DNA from: Lonicera japonica
Lineage: Eukaryota > Streptophyta > Magnoliopsida > Dipsacales > Caprifoliaceae
NCBI GenBank assembly: GCA_021464415.1
Contig: CM038467.1
Coordinates: forward strand, 68,147,393-68,211,392
Direction of reading: 5' to 3'
Length of the DNA stretch: 64,000 nucleotides
Shown: positions 10,925 through 21,429 of the stretch, piece after piece
Position numbering within the stretch: the stretch's first letter is position 1
How the letters are laid out: each line of letters starts with the position of its first letter
Translations under genes and position numbers: made by a program
Notes under the pieces: generated by a model
What the model saw: only the letters and a program-made list of their open reading frames with translations
Databases searched by the model: none
Told to the model about the DNA's origin: nothing

Positions 10925-11635
10925 TGATGTGAACTGCGATCGTATTCTATCCAAGCAAGATGGATCCGCAACCCTTAACATATGAAGACGTAAGAACCTT
11001 GGAATCACGCGAAGTTAATGGAGGTGGAACCTCGACCCAATCCCGAAAACGAGAAAGAACCTTGGTATAGTCGAAGACAAACAATCAATCGATGAGTTAA
11101 TTGATTGCTAAGTCGAAGAACAACAAGAACCTTAATTCTAGCTGCTCGAGACGTTCTAAGAACGCAAGAGGTGAAAATACTCGAAAATCTTAATTAATCA
11201 AAAGCTGCTTAAAACAATAGCGTTAGCTCCTTTAAATAGGAATAATTAAACCTACTAGGTGTAGGAAAAAATAAAAAAAACGAAATTAATGAGTTTTTCA
11301 CATAATTTGGGCCCAAACAAAGCTAAACATAAATTAAACTTAAAATAAACAAGCCTAGCCCAGCCCATTTATCTAATACATGTTTTTAATCTCTTGGGTT
11401 GCTATCTTGAACATTTTTAATTGGGCCTTTAAGCAATGTCTTCCATTCTTGAGCCCGATCCCCTTCAATGCTCCTCCATGCTTCAGCTTTGCTCATCATT
11501 TCTTGGACCATGGTCATAAGTGCCTCCTTGATCTTCTTGGCTCTAGCTCGAGTGATTGGGCCACTTGGAACCCGGATGGGATCAGCATAGCCTTCACTCC
11601 ATGATCCAGCATCAGTGCTATCCTTGCGCTCATCA
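10925..11635 (-). repeat. 5' LTR of the chromovirus
   Basis: Same termini and length as the left LTR and directly next to the primer-binding site on its left side. It is followed by the target duplication AGTAT. It lacks the AATT insertion seen in the other LTR. The divergence between the LTRs (scattered substitutions plus indels) says the insertion is not recent. Confidence 0.93.
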
Positions 11636-11692
11636 AGTATTGCATAACATAATGATATACAACTTTAAAACTGTGAATATCGATAATTGCAG

Positions 11693-13860
11693 CTACGTGA
11701 GACACCTGAATAAAAGCAAGGCGAAGATCCTATTGAAACCCCTGATACAAGGATCCCAAAACACAAGGGGAAAAGGAGCAAACTTTTTAAACACCGATCG
11801 AGCATGCATAAACGCATCAAAACCGAGAAATCGAAACTTTTAGACAATGCGAACAACCAGGACCCCACTAATGAGGTAAGATATGTGGCAAAAATAAACT
11901 ACTACTCCTTCCACTTTTTTGCATAATATGTCTGACCATAATAATGAATAATTTTTAGGCAGTGGAAGGACTCCAACCATCAGGTCCAAATGTATAAGAC
12001 TCAGAAAATGAGAAGGCAGATGAAATCCCATCAGAATGTAGAGTGCAAAAGGACAAGGTTGATAAGGAACAAACCCAACCAAAGACAACGCCAGACAAAT
12101 CAGATGTTGTCCAAGACCTGAGAAAGCCATCCAAGAAGAGAAGGCTTCGATTATGTCACTCAAGCACCCCAACCCTTGGGGACAAGACTGATGATATGAT
12201 AAACAATTGCCTTGATGATTTCGGACCGAATAACACAAAAAATTAAAAAAAGCAAAATCAAGCATGAGACAGGTCCATCTGATGTAACTGGAGAAGAGCT
12301 TGGGGATATCCCGCAAGATACAATTCCATCTGATGTGCATCTCAATGATCCAGATATTGTTGAAAATCCACACGCAGAGATGGCAATGCTGGAAAAGGAA
12401 CATGTTGAAAATCATGATGAATCCATCGGTGATGAAGAGCTAGTTCATGGCCCCAAATCATATAAAGCGACACCAACGAGCACATCAAGTCCACGTGGAA
12501 AAATCGATGCGCAATCTGAATTAATAATGCAAGAACCTACATTGCCTAATGAAAACCAAATAGGCAATGAGCTGCATAATACAGATGAAGATGAAGAACC
12601 AAAAACCCCAGTTGATTCAGGTTCAGATGGTTTGGCCACATATAATGTAACTGAAGGAATGCCGTTGCAGTGCATTGGATGGAGACCAGCATATGACATT
12701 GCTTATGTCAAGCAGCTGGAATTTGATCGTGCAAACCTCAACAGTCGAGACCTATAGCATTCCCAATTAGTAAAGAGCTACAAGTTCTAAATGGAAAGCA
12801 GTCGAGACTACCATAGATCAATAGAAAGAACAAACGAGGTACATGAACTGCGGATAGAGAGGTTGACAAGGGAGTTAAGAAGGGAGATGGCGAATAACGA
12901 GAGGATACAGCAAGAAAATATAAGTTTATGGAGAAGGTTGGTCTCTTTACAAATAGAGGGCGCCTCGAAGGAGCGTGAGCTTGCAAAAACATAATTTGAA
13001 AATAAGACAATAAGTGCAAATGACCCTACTGTACCTTCATTTAAAATTCTGTCACAAGGGTTTAATGAAACCTCCAGCAATGGTAGCAACAAAAACCCCC
13101 AAACAGAGTTTACAAGAAGTAGTAATGATCAGTCAATGGATGCCCTTACCAGAGAATTGAATTCAATGCGTGCAAAACTTCCTAAATGTGAAGAGCAGCT
13201 TGAAACACTTCAGCAAGAGAAGTTCAAAACTGTGATAGAACTTCAAGACAGGTACAATCAGCTTCAGAAGGAGTTCAACGCTAAAAAAAGAACAACAGAC
13301 ATCATGCAAGATATGTGCTCAATCCTTCGCAGAAAATCTAAAGAGGAGAAGGCAAAGAGCCATGAAATAAGCAAGAGGGAGGAATTGTACAAGGAACATA
13401 TAGCAAAGGCAAATCTAATGTATGAGGATGTGGTACTTAAGATGAGAGTTGTGCAAGCAAGATTGGAAACTATGCAGGCCCCTCTGCTATCTGCCGATGT
13501 TGTAGTCTCACCCCTAACAATGGTAAAGACTATCCGAGCCAGGCACGAAGAAACAAGAGTTAGGAACAATAGCAAGGTTGTTGATCACTTTGAAACAACC
13601 CAACCACGCAAGGAGAACACTGCCAATGACATTAAGCAAGCAAGTAAAAGTACAAGGGTAAAGAAGTTATCATCAAAGCTGAAAGGGAAGAGTCTTGCCA
13701 AAGAAACTATAACAATTGATGACGAAAGTGAAGATGGCAATGTGCAGCTAAATCGTATCGAGAAAACACCAAAGCTGAACCTACACATAAATAAAATTAC
13801 GAAGCAACTTCCCATTGATGTCAGAATAAGGCTCGAATCACTATGGAATAAAACCTTAAA
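11693..13860 (+). pseudogene. ULP-like gene, middle exons: basic linker and coiled coil
   Basis: Exon 11,693-11,875 (183 nt, phase 0 at both ends, donor GAG|GTAAGA) encodes a Lys/Arg-rich stretch with one TAA at 11,711. After a short intron, an exon starts about 11,959 and continues to a GT donor at 13,861. It encodes acidic low-complexity sequence, a nuclear-localisation-like KPSKKRRLRL, then a Glu/Arg/Lys-rich region with clear heptad character (RLTRELRREMANNERIQQEN, and CEEQLETLQQEKFKTVIELQ) before a basic tail. A frameshift near 12,212-12,246 and stops at 12,755, 12,788 and 12,992 interrupt it. The frame reaching 13,860 is phase-compatible with the protease exon at 13,936. The coiled coil could mediate dimerisation; that is inference. 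Confidence 0.6.
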
Positions 13861-13935
13861 GTAGTAAGTTTACTCACCTTCATGTGTAACCAACAATATC
13901 CACGTCTAACTATAAATTTTAATTTAACCATGTAG

Positions 13936-15102
13936 TGCAAGAATCTGGAGCGCTGACGGAGATGAAATCACTATGAACGATATCCATGCCATATTAACAC
14001 AGGGACCAATGACCAATAACGTTTGCATTACCTAAAAACTATTACATATGATTATTCATGAAAATATATGTTCATTTAAACACTTGAGATTCAATTTTTG
14101 GTGCAGCTCATAAATTATTATAGCCAAATGCTTACAACGGACCAATGTTTGCTCACAATGCAAACAACCATATCAGTACTGCTGTCAACATATGCATGGG
14201 TAACTGAAAATATAATTTACATAAGTGACTACTTGAGTTAATTTGATTATTATATGATTTAAGATTATAAAAATTTTTACTAACTATACTTTCATACGAT
14301 AAATATAGATGTATGTGTATATGGGGAGAAGATCAGGAATCAACACCATAATATACAAAAAGCTACTGACAAGCTTGCATCTGCCAGAGAAAATTTTCGT
14401 CCCAATAACATATACCCAAAAGGCGCATTTCTCACTTCTATACATAGATTTAAATGACCTGTAGTGGTACCATCTCAACCTATACATTAAGACTAGGTCA
14501 ATGGACAGTGATAAGTACTTCAGAAATGCACTGAAAATGGTATGTCTCTACAATCTCTCCCAAAAAACATAACCAGAATAAACTCTAACAAAACACTAAC
14601 ATCTGACACAGTTTGAATCAATACAAAGATTTTTCACGGACATAAAAAGAGATGGTCCGGCCATACTAGAAAGTGGACGACTCAACAGTAGTGCATGGAA
14701 TGAAAATATTGATGCAGAGGATGAACGAGACTTGACACTGCCAGAGAGAATGGCAATTGAGTGGATCGTTGAAAACACTTTGAAACCAAAACTCATCCCT
14801 TACCCCAGCTGCCCACAACAAGATCCAGGGAGGTAACAATCCCTGCCCTTACGTAATAATTTTTCTTTTAAACATTTTATTAACTACTATCATTGACCAT
14901 CCAATTGTGACATTGCAACAATGTGGACTGCGGCGTCGCTGTGATGTACTACATGAGGGAACTTGCTGCAAGGCATCATTTGAAAGGACGCTTTGGAAAC
15001 AAAATTTCATTGGAGATGAGAGCACATTTGGTTGAACAGTTCCTCATGGCACCAGCAAGCACCGACCCAGAAACTTTGCCAGAACCAATACAGTTAGATT
15101 AG
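13936..15102 (+). pseudogene. ULP1-like cysteine protease domain, five exons
   Basis: Exons 13,936-14,020, 14,107-14,199, 14,309-14,539, 14,612-14,832 and about 14,916-15,102 encode a C48-type peptidase fold. The parts are DEITMNDIHAILTQGPMTNN, LINYYSQML, then IFVPITYTQKAHFSLLYIDL with the catalytic-type His (codon 14,426), and NNVDCGVAVMYYMREL with the catalytic Cys (codon 14,929) in the DCG motif. Enzymes of this fold cleave SUMO or related ubiquitin-like tails; the substrate here is unknown. A TAG within the His exon, after LNDL, looks like a former CAG, and the last acceptor lacks AG, so the gene is broken. The stop at 15,100-15,102 follows IQLD. No SUMO-type N-terminal docking region is recognisable. 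Confidence 0.8.
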
Positions 15103-16974
15103 TCATTGTGCTAGTTTTAGAATATATGATATGTGACAGACATATTAAATAAAGTGTGCGAGGTCATATACCCCCAATACGCTAGTCACAACATTAGTAT
15201 GGTTTTTTTTGGTTTAATGAATGATGGTATCTGATGCTATTATATTTCACATGTTTACCGACTATTATATATATAGTTATTGACTTATTTTGCTTAATAT
15301 ATACCTACTTTACAAATTTATCTACCTGGATATTATGGTGCCATATTTCATACGGATGTCCATCATATTAATACATTTTTCCACCTTAACACAAGACACA
15401 AATCTGCAAACAAAAATCGAATTAGGAGTAACAGGCATATTAATATCCCTGCTTACGATTTATGAACTTTTTCCCTGGCACTTTGAAAAAATTGGAAGTA
15501 AGTGTTTTAATTTGAAGAACAATATGATATAATACGAAAGAATGATATCTTAAATAATCAAACTCCAGTTTATGCCAAAATTCAATATGTCTCTTCCCAT
15601 TATATATTAAATATAATAGTGTCACTTTGCGTCTACAATGGAAAAATTAAGGGCAACGTTTATACAATGAAAACTTAAATTCGTTATATACCAATTTTCA
15701 ATATTTATAAGTTCCATATCCAAATCAAATGTGTCAGACATATTACGATGTGCACAACTACATTGACCACCAACATTTAATACCAATTTACTATCTACAT
15801 AAACTAATTATAACTAACAAGTTAAGCATATTGATATCATACATTTAATATGTGATAGACATATTAAATAACAAGTACGATATCATACTACCATGGTACC
15901 CTTATCAGAAAATTACTTTAGATTTTACACTGCCTTAATATGCCCCTAATATGCTAGCTAATGTTATTATATTACAAATGTTTCACACAGATTACATGTA
16001 TATACATGGATCGTAAGCATATTGCACCAACTTGTGATGGATTATAGACATATTAGGTAAAAGAGACACAGTGATAAATTTGACACATGCAAATACTGTA
16101 TATAAGATAAAGAAATGGGATTAACACCCTTTTTCTATACATATTAATATCAGACATATTGAATTACATCGAATCCATCTGAATCCTGACTTGTAAATAA
16201 AAGTAGACATAATGCATGTAGGCATTATAAAAAATACTCCCATTATATGAATAAAAATTAGACATATTGAAATATGGAAGTTTTAATAACGACGCATTTA
16301 GTACCAATTTGGCATATGCAAATACTGTATATAAGATATAGGAATGGGACTGACACCCTTTTTCTATACATATCAATATCAGACATATTAAACTACATCG
16401 AATCCATCTAAAGCCTGACTTGTAAATAAAAGTAAACATAATGGGTGTATGCATTATCAAAAATACTCCCATTATGTAAATAAAATTATACATATTGAAA
16501 TATGAAAGTTTTAAAAACGACGGATTTAATACCAATTTGCCACATACAATTAAGAAGTTAAAAAAAATTACTTATTATTATGCATATTATTGTCGTACAT
16601 ATTGGACCTCCCATCTGATTTTTATGAAACCCGTATTACAGTTAATAGTATGCATAATAAACCCCTACGAGGCCAATAATATACCCATTGGAACTTAACA
16701 ACATTATAATATGAAACATGCATGTAACTTATATACCCCAAATTAATTGGACTTCACCTTGTAATTAGTGGTAGTCATATTATAAATAACGGTCAAATAT
16801 TCAAAATAAATGAAAGCATAACCGTCAATCCCAACCAATAAGAGAAGTTACTTTTTAAAAAAAAAACCTGAAGTAAACTGAAGAGTCGTCTCCCGATCAA
16901 TATAAAAGCCAGGATCACAAGTAAACAATCCCGTCATCAATATATGAAACAAAGTTAACCGTCAAAAAACTTAG
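15103..16974. repeat. AT-rich spacer with 229-bp tandem repeat and recurring GACATATT motif
   Basis: No coding frame. Two tandem copies of a 229-bp unit lie at 16,091-16,319 and 16,320-16,548, about 85-90% alike by eye. The word GACATATT or a close variant (TACATATT) recurs about every 100-110 bases within and around them (for example near 15,144, 15,741, 15,853, 16,044, 16,153, 16,260, 16,381). It sits between the two convergent genes of the Mutator-like element. Confidence 0.6.
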
Positions 16975-17378
16975 ATGGATAAACCCACAAAAACGTTGAC
17001 CACCCCCACGAAGGAGAAGGCTGACACGTCCAAGGGCAAGCAGCCTGCCCAACCAAAACGGAGAAGGATGAAGATCTAAACAAGGTAATCCCCCAACGAA
17101 AGCGTAAGGAGAGGGCAAAGGAGGAGGCAATCATTGACAGGCTGGAGAAACAAGAAAGGAAGGCGCTGAAGAAGAAGTGACCAAAGAAAAAAGAGAAGGA
17201 AATGCCGTTCGGGATCGACCCAATTGATGGACTACCAATAACCGGAAGTCTCGACCGTACTCCGCCCCTAAGCCCTGGTATTTTTAAAGGAGATATAAGC
17301 CCCCGTGACCCCTCAACCGACTTTGGCAGCCTAACTTCAACCAAGAACCACAGGGACTCAAGCGGGAAGTCGTTTTAA
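16975..17378 (+). pseudogene. Small Lys/Glu-rich reading frame, broken
   Basis: ATG at 16,975 opens MDKPTKTLTTPTKEKADT..., which stops at 17,077 in its own frame. The +1-shifted frame continues without a gap as a strongly charged helix-like stretch (KRKERAKEEAIIDRLEKQER), one TGA, then EMPFGIDPIDGLPITGSLD and a Ser/Pro/Asp-rich end, stopping at 17,376-17,378. The composition is far more protein-like and GC-richer than the flanks, so I think it was a real small gene or exon with one indel and one nonsense change. I recognise no family. It lies between the ULP and transposase genes and could be a third gene of the element or captured sequence. Confidence 0.4.
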
Positions 17379-17885
17379 GAACAAAAAAATACTGGCTTCA
17401 GAAGCCAGACTACTGATGTAATGATATTATTATATAATAAAATATGTTATTTCCTTTCAATTACAGTCCACACCTCTCATTGATCTGTTCCATACTCGTC
17501 GATTCTTATGAACACGCATATCATCATGCAACCATTAAACACATAAAATGAACACCACAGTGTGATAGATATATCTGCAGAATAAAGTTTTACAGAAACC
17601 CAAATGCATGTTATAATATACCAATGAGCAAACAAATGAACATTACTACCATCGAATGTAAAAAATAAACAATTTAATCAACTAGAAACAAACTCAATCA
17701 TAATCTGAAAATAAAAATGATGATGCTGATGGAACAGAACGTTTGAAAATAAACAAACTCTTAGTAGTACTGGTACACAAGCGACGATAACGCCCGCCAA
17801 TCATCCACATCTTCTGCATGATAATACCTATTATTGAATGCAAAAAAATAGACACCTTATTCAATTTAAGAAAAACTCAATGTTG
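17379..17885. other. Spacer 3' of the transposase
   Basis: AT-rich sequence with no frame or repeat that I can support. Presumably the 3' untranslated part of the transposase transcript, which ends towards decreasing coordinates. Confidence 0.4.
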
Positions 17886-20121
17886 TTATGCAATTAAAAA
17901 AACAATACATAGAGTACGGAACATTAGGAAACGAAATAACTCTAAATGGGGTTGGTACATGTCCAACGATTGTGCCTGCCCACACCTGCTGTACATTATA
18001 GTGCCCTTGCTTGCCTCTCCCCTCGACTTAAAACGTGAGTTATGTGGCCTACCAGGCTGCTTCTTCGTAGCAGGCGGCCTCGCAAAGAACTCGTTATCAC
18101 CAACCTCGATATCAGCCCTGTAATACGGATCAACATAGTCATATATATTAAACCCCATTTGCTTGACCACTGCAAAAACATGTGCACACGGGAAATCAAT
18201 AACCCGCCACCTTTCACACGAACATGAATAATCTGCAAGGTTAACAGAGTAGTTTCCCCTCTCCAAACCTCAAATAACATGATATTTTCCTGTCTGACAA
18301 TCCAGTCATAAGTTTTTTTATCATAACCCTCCAAAATGCACTCCATATTGGGGCAAAAACAGAAGTCCACTTCGAACTTGCAAGCTGCCTTTGACTTATA
18401 AGTTCCATTATCTTAACATGCACCCCATCAAGCAATTAGGTTATGGGCAACTTTCTTTCCTTCATAACCCATGAATTAAAACTCTTTGCAACATTAGAGC
18501 TAAGTTCATCGTATCTTTTGCCATCAAAATGCGCATTAGCCCAATATTTTAGATGCAGGTCCTTGAGAAAATCATCAATATCACCACCCCCAACCTCCCT
18601 AAGCTCTTTCATAAACCTATTAAAGGAAGAAACCCTACAAGCATACGCATATTTTGTGAAAATATCTAACAGTATCTCCCTCACCACATGGTTATAATTG
18701 CCCGAAAACTTCGATCTGATATTGTTCTTTATGTGAAACAAGCAAAATGAATGTGGCCATGTAGAAAATGTTCTTTTAACTGCATCGCACAAGCCTTTAT
18801 GACGATCTGAAATGATAGTGACCACACAACATTGAGATCTAAGAATCTCTACAAGCTTCCCCATAAATTAGGCCCAATTCACGAAATTTTCGGAATCAAC
18901 AACGGCATAATAAATAGGATAAATACCTGAAAAATAATAAAAATGATGATGTCCTCCAACAGAATTCATATACCAACATTACCCCGTGAAAATAATTGTG
19001 CCCAATAAAAACATGTGTAATATAACAAAACAGGATCACAATACGAAAATTCCTGAATCACCATTCATGCCAGTTGCAGCCATTAGGGTCCCCTTGAATT
19101 TGCTCTTGATAAATGTGGCATCCAAGCAAAAAATAGGCCTACATCTAAGAAATCCTTTAATGCAGCCACCTATGGCAATAAAAACCCTATTGAACCTAAA
19201 GGACCCAGGCTCAACTTCAAGACAACATCGCGTCCCAGGATTAGTCTGCTCAAGCAACTTAAGGTATTGAACAAGGATCCTATACGACATATCGTCGTCA
19301 CCATGAACCTCTCGCCACGCCATCTTCTTCGCGTACCATGCATTCCAATATGGAACAGTGATCCCATATTCACGCTTCAAGTTCTTGACAACCTCCTTTG
19401 CTATTAACAAATTATCAAAATGTACCCTGTCTGACAGACCAGACGCAACAACTTTAGACCGTACCATTTTTGACTTCCTCCCCATCATGCGTCCACTGCA
19501 GGAATGCTCATTAACAAGTTTCTTGATAATAAAGCTACCATCTAAACGTCTCAACACAGCATGGATAAACCATTGATACCCCTCTGTCTCACTCTTTGAA
19601 CAAATAGCTGTAACACGTGAATGATCATTCTTCTTGAAATCAACCTCGAACCCACATGCAATACAGTATTTCCCAAGTTTCATTCGAAAATCTTTTACAC
19701 CTCCAGGAAAACGTTGCTGAACATGTGTGATACAACCCTTCCATGCTTCACATAAGAAAACTCTACCACCGGACTGTTCCCGTTCGTCAACGTCAATGTC
19801 AAGGCTGAATTTTGGATCAACACTGGAAATAACATTTGTTCTCAAATCACTCGGCCCCCCGGTTAGCTGAAGAATAAGTTCAACGTGCTCTACCATGACA
19901 ATTGGAATGAAAGCAAACATGAATCCCATGCCATCGTCGCACAACAGAACACAAGGCTCAAAACTAGGTAATACATACTTAACAGTAAAATCGGTCGTTG
20001 AAATCCCAGGAAACTTGGACCGAATAACCTCACATAAGTCATTGAATGACAACCCATTGTTCAAACTAAAAATAGCTGAATCATCGCCAAATTTACATCT
20101 GAAAATCACACTGGACTCCAT
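17886..20121 (-). pseudogene. MuDR-type (MULE) transposase with SWIM zinc finger
   Basis: Exon 1 runs from ATG 20,121 (MESSVIFRCKFGDD) to a donor at 19,061. Exon 2 starts at 18,926 and restores the family sequence NGIYPIYYAVVDSENF. Domains in order: an N-terminal PB1-like region; the transposase-MuDR DNA-binding module (FPGGVKDFRMKLGKYCIACG...); a zinc-binding stretch (SETEGYQWFIHA...NEHSC); the MULE DDE domain with D in CLDATFIKSKFKG and D in IISDRHKGL; then a SWIM finger, YSCSCERWRVIDFPCAHVF. A degraded CCHC knuckle (SRCGQAQSLDMY) closes it. Stops at the start of exon 2 and after KERKLPIT, and two frameshifts between 18,430 and 18,250, inactivate it. The stretch usually ending in AESFN reads AKSFN. 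The upstream in-frame ATG at 20,220 lies in duplicated leader sequence and is unlikely to be used. Confidence 0.85.
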
Positions 20122-20123
20122 CT

Positions 20124-20511
20124 GGATTTCATATAATAAGAAAGAATCAAAGCAAATCCAATAAAAATACACATATGATATACACGATGAAAATTGAACG
20201 CAGCAGGACCAATGGTGCAATATGTCTACTTTGATGTGCGTAAGGATACTAGATAATTACAACCTACATACCGAACCACCACCTCACGGGGGACAAAAAA
20301 TGTGTTTAAGTTTCCTGGGATTTCATATAATAAGAAAGAATCAAAGCAAATCCAATAAAAATACACATATGATATACACGATGAAAGTTGAATGCAACAG
20401 GACCAATGGTGCAATATGTCTACTTTGATGTATGTAAGGATACTAGATAATTACAACCTACATACCAAATCCACAACCTCACGAGGGACAAAAAAAACGT
20501 GTCTAAGTTAT
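20124..20511. repeat. 194-bp tandem duplication at the transposase start
   Basis: Two copies of a 194-bp unit, 20,124-20,317 and 20,318-20,511, each beginning GGATTTCATATAATAAGAAA. They differ at few positions. The first copy begins three bases upstream of the transposase ATG, so the unit is essentially the leader or promoter of the transposase, duplicated in tandem. The duplication also makes two near-identical spurious frames (20,220 and 20,414 starts). Confidence 0.9.
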
Positions 20512-20589
20512 GAACAATCAAACATCATACAATAAAGTATACCAACCAACTTGTCCCCCCAAAAAGCAGTATAGAACCATTTGATAAGT

Positions 20590-20636
20590 AAAATTGCACA
20601 CAAAGGAGGGCGTGAAGGCAGATTATGGAAAACGAT
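20590..20636 (+). repeat. 47-bp copy of the ULP-like N-terminal exon
   Basis: Matches 571-617 in the ULP-like exon at 45 of 47 positions, starting AAAATTGCACACAAAGGAGG. The two differences are G versus A (20,612 versus 593) and C versus T (20,633 versus 614), both at CpG sites that are intact here. The second restores CGA where the exon has TGA. It lies between the two tandem duplications upstream of the transposase. Confidence 0.85.
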
Positions 20637-20864
20637 ATGCCTAACCACATAAAGAACTGACTTTAAAAAAAATTCTTCCAACGCCATCAATCCAAAAACT
20701 CTATAAACGACTACCCATATTGAATGTTTGAGATCAACGTATATAAATGGAAGTCTATGGGTTAAGAATAATATGCCTAACCACATAAAGAACTGACTTT
20801 GAAAAATATTCTTCCAACACCGTCAATCCAAAACTCAATAAACAACTACCAAGATTGAATGATA
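20635..20864. repeat. 136-bp tandem duplication
   Basis: The sequence beginning ATATGCCTAACCACATAAAG at 20,635 repeats at 20,771 with small differences; the second copy fades out near 20,864. I use this as the approximate right limit of the Mutator-like element. Confidence 0.8.
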
Positions 20865-21429
20865 AATAAAACTTCACTTACAAGAAGTATATATATATAC
20901 ACAATAATTCGTATAGAATTCTTAAAAAAAATGGCGAGTATTACCTCACTCTCACACCTGAGATCCAATGAACGAACATATGGAATACACTGAAGCAATA
21001 AACCAATAAGAAGAACCAACAATAACCAAAGTAAACCCTGTCACCACTAACGTGATAACTAACACAATTCAGATCTTCTAATGGGATAAACAACATCAAA
21101 CACCCTATAACTACTCCGTACCCATCCATACATTATCAACCAATCAACGTGCACACATATTGTTACTCATCGGATAAAAACACAGAAATTTCAAGCTAGA
21201 ATTTGAACTTCAACCAAATCCCATAAAAAATATTACGTCATACTAAAATATAAAATATAAATATCTCGTCATATTAAATAGGGACAATAAAGTAAACTAA
21301 CATTATTTAATATAGTCAATAATTGTTTTAAAAAAGACCAAAAATTGTCCTTTGTTAAAAACTTGTCCTTTAAACTAAGTCCAAAAATAGAATGTCCTCC
21401 ATTAAAACCATTAATATATATTTTTCCTT
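20865..21429. other. AT-rich sequence without recognisable feature
   Basis: Homopolymer-rich intergenic sequence. No frame, no terminal repeats found. The right end of the Mutator-like element may lie in here. Confidence 0.4.

Larger units (their letters stand above)
4176..11635 (-). mobile_element. Full-length Ty3/gypsy chromovirus (CRM-like), inactive
   Basis: Two 711-bp LTRs (4176-4886 and 10,925-11,635), a tRNA-iMet primer-binding site, a polypurine tract and a perfect 5-bp duplication (AGTAT at 4171-4175 and 11,636-11,640) define the element. Reading on -, the order is gag, protease, reverse transcriptase, RNase H, integrase, the Ty3/gypsy order. The integrase C-terminal frame runs through the polypurine tract into the 3' LTR, as reported for CRM-type chromoviruses; the lineage call rests on that, the iMet primer and the RT style. 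It is dead: single-base frameshifts in gag and at the RT/RNase H join, nonsense codons in integrase and near the N-terminal side of RT, and an RTE LINE inserted between protease and RT. Confidence 0.92.
1..20864. mobile_element. Decayed Mutator-like element with ULP1 protease and MuDR transposase genes (Kaonashi-like)
   Basis: A ULP1-like protease gene on + (to 15,102) and a MuDR-type transposase on - (20,121 to 17,886) face each other, tail to tail, across about 2.8 kb. Known family fact: plant MULEs carrying ULP1-like genes beside a mudrA-type transposase have been described (Kaonashi elements in Arabidopsis, related ones in melon). Seen here: both genes are recognisable by motif and both are broken by stops and frameshifts, so the element is non-autonomous now. 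The left end lies outside the window; the right end is a guess placed after the last tandem repeat behind the transposase start. I found no terminal inverted repeat, which is compatible with the TIR-poor members of the family. Two retroelements are nested in it. Confidence 0.65.

Noticed and set aside
20220..20414. Upstream ATG and twin frame MHHWSCC... as transposase N-terminus
   Set aside because: The stretch is tandemly duplicated leader sequence; MESSVIF at 20,121 fits the family start better.
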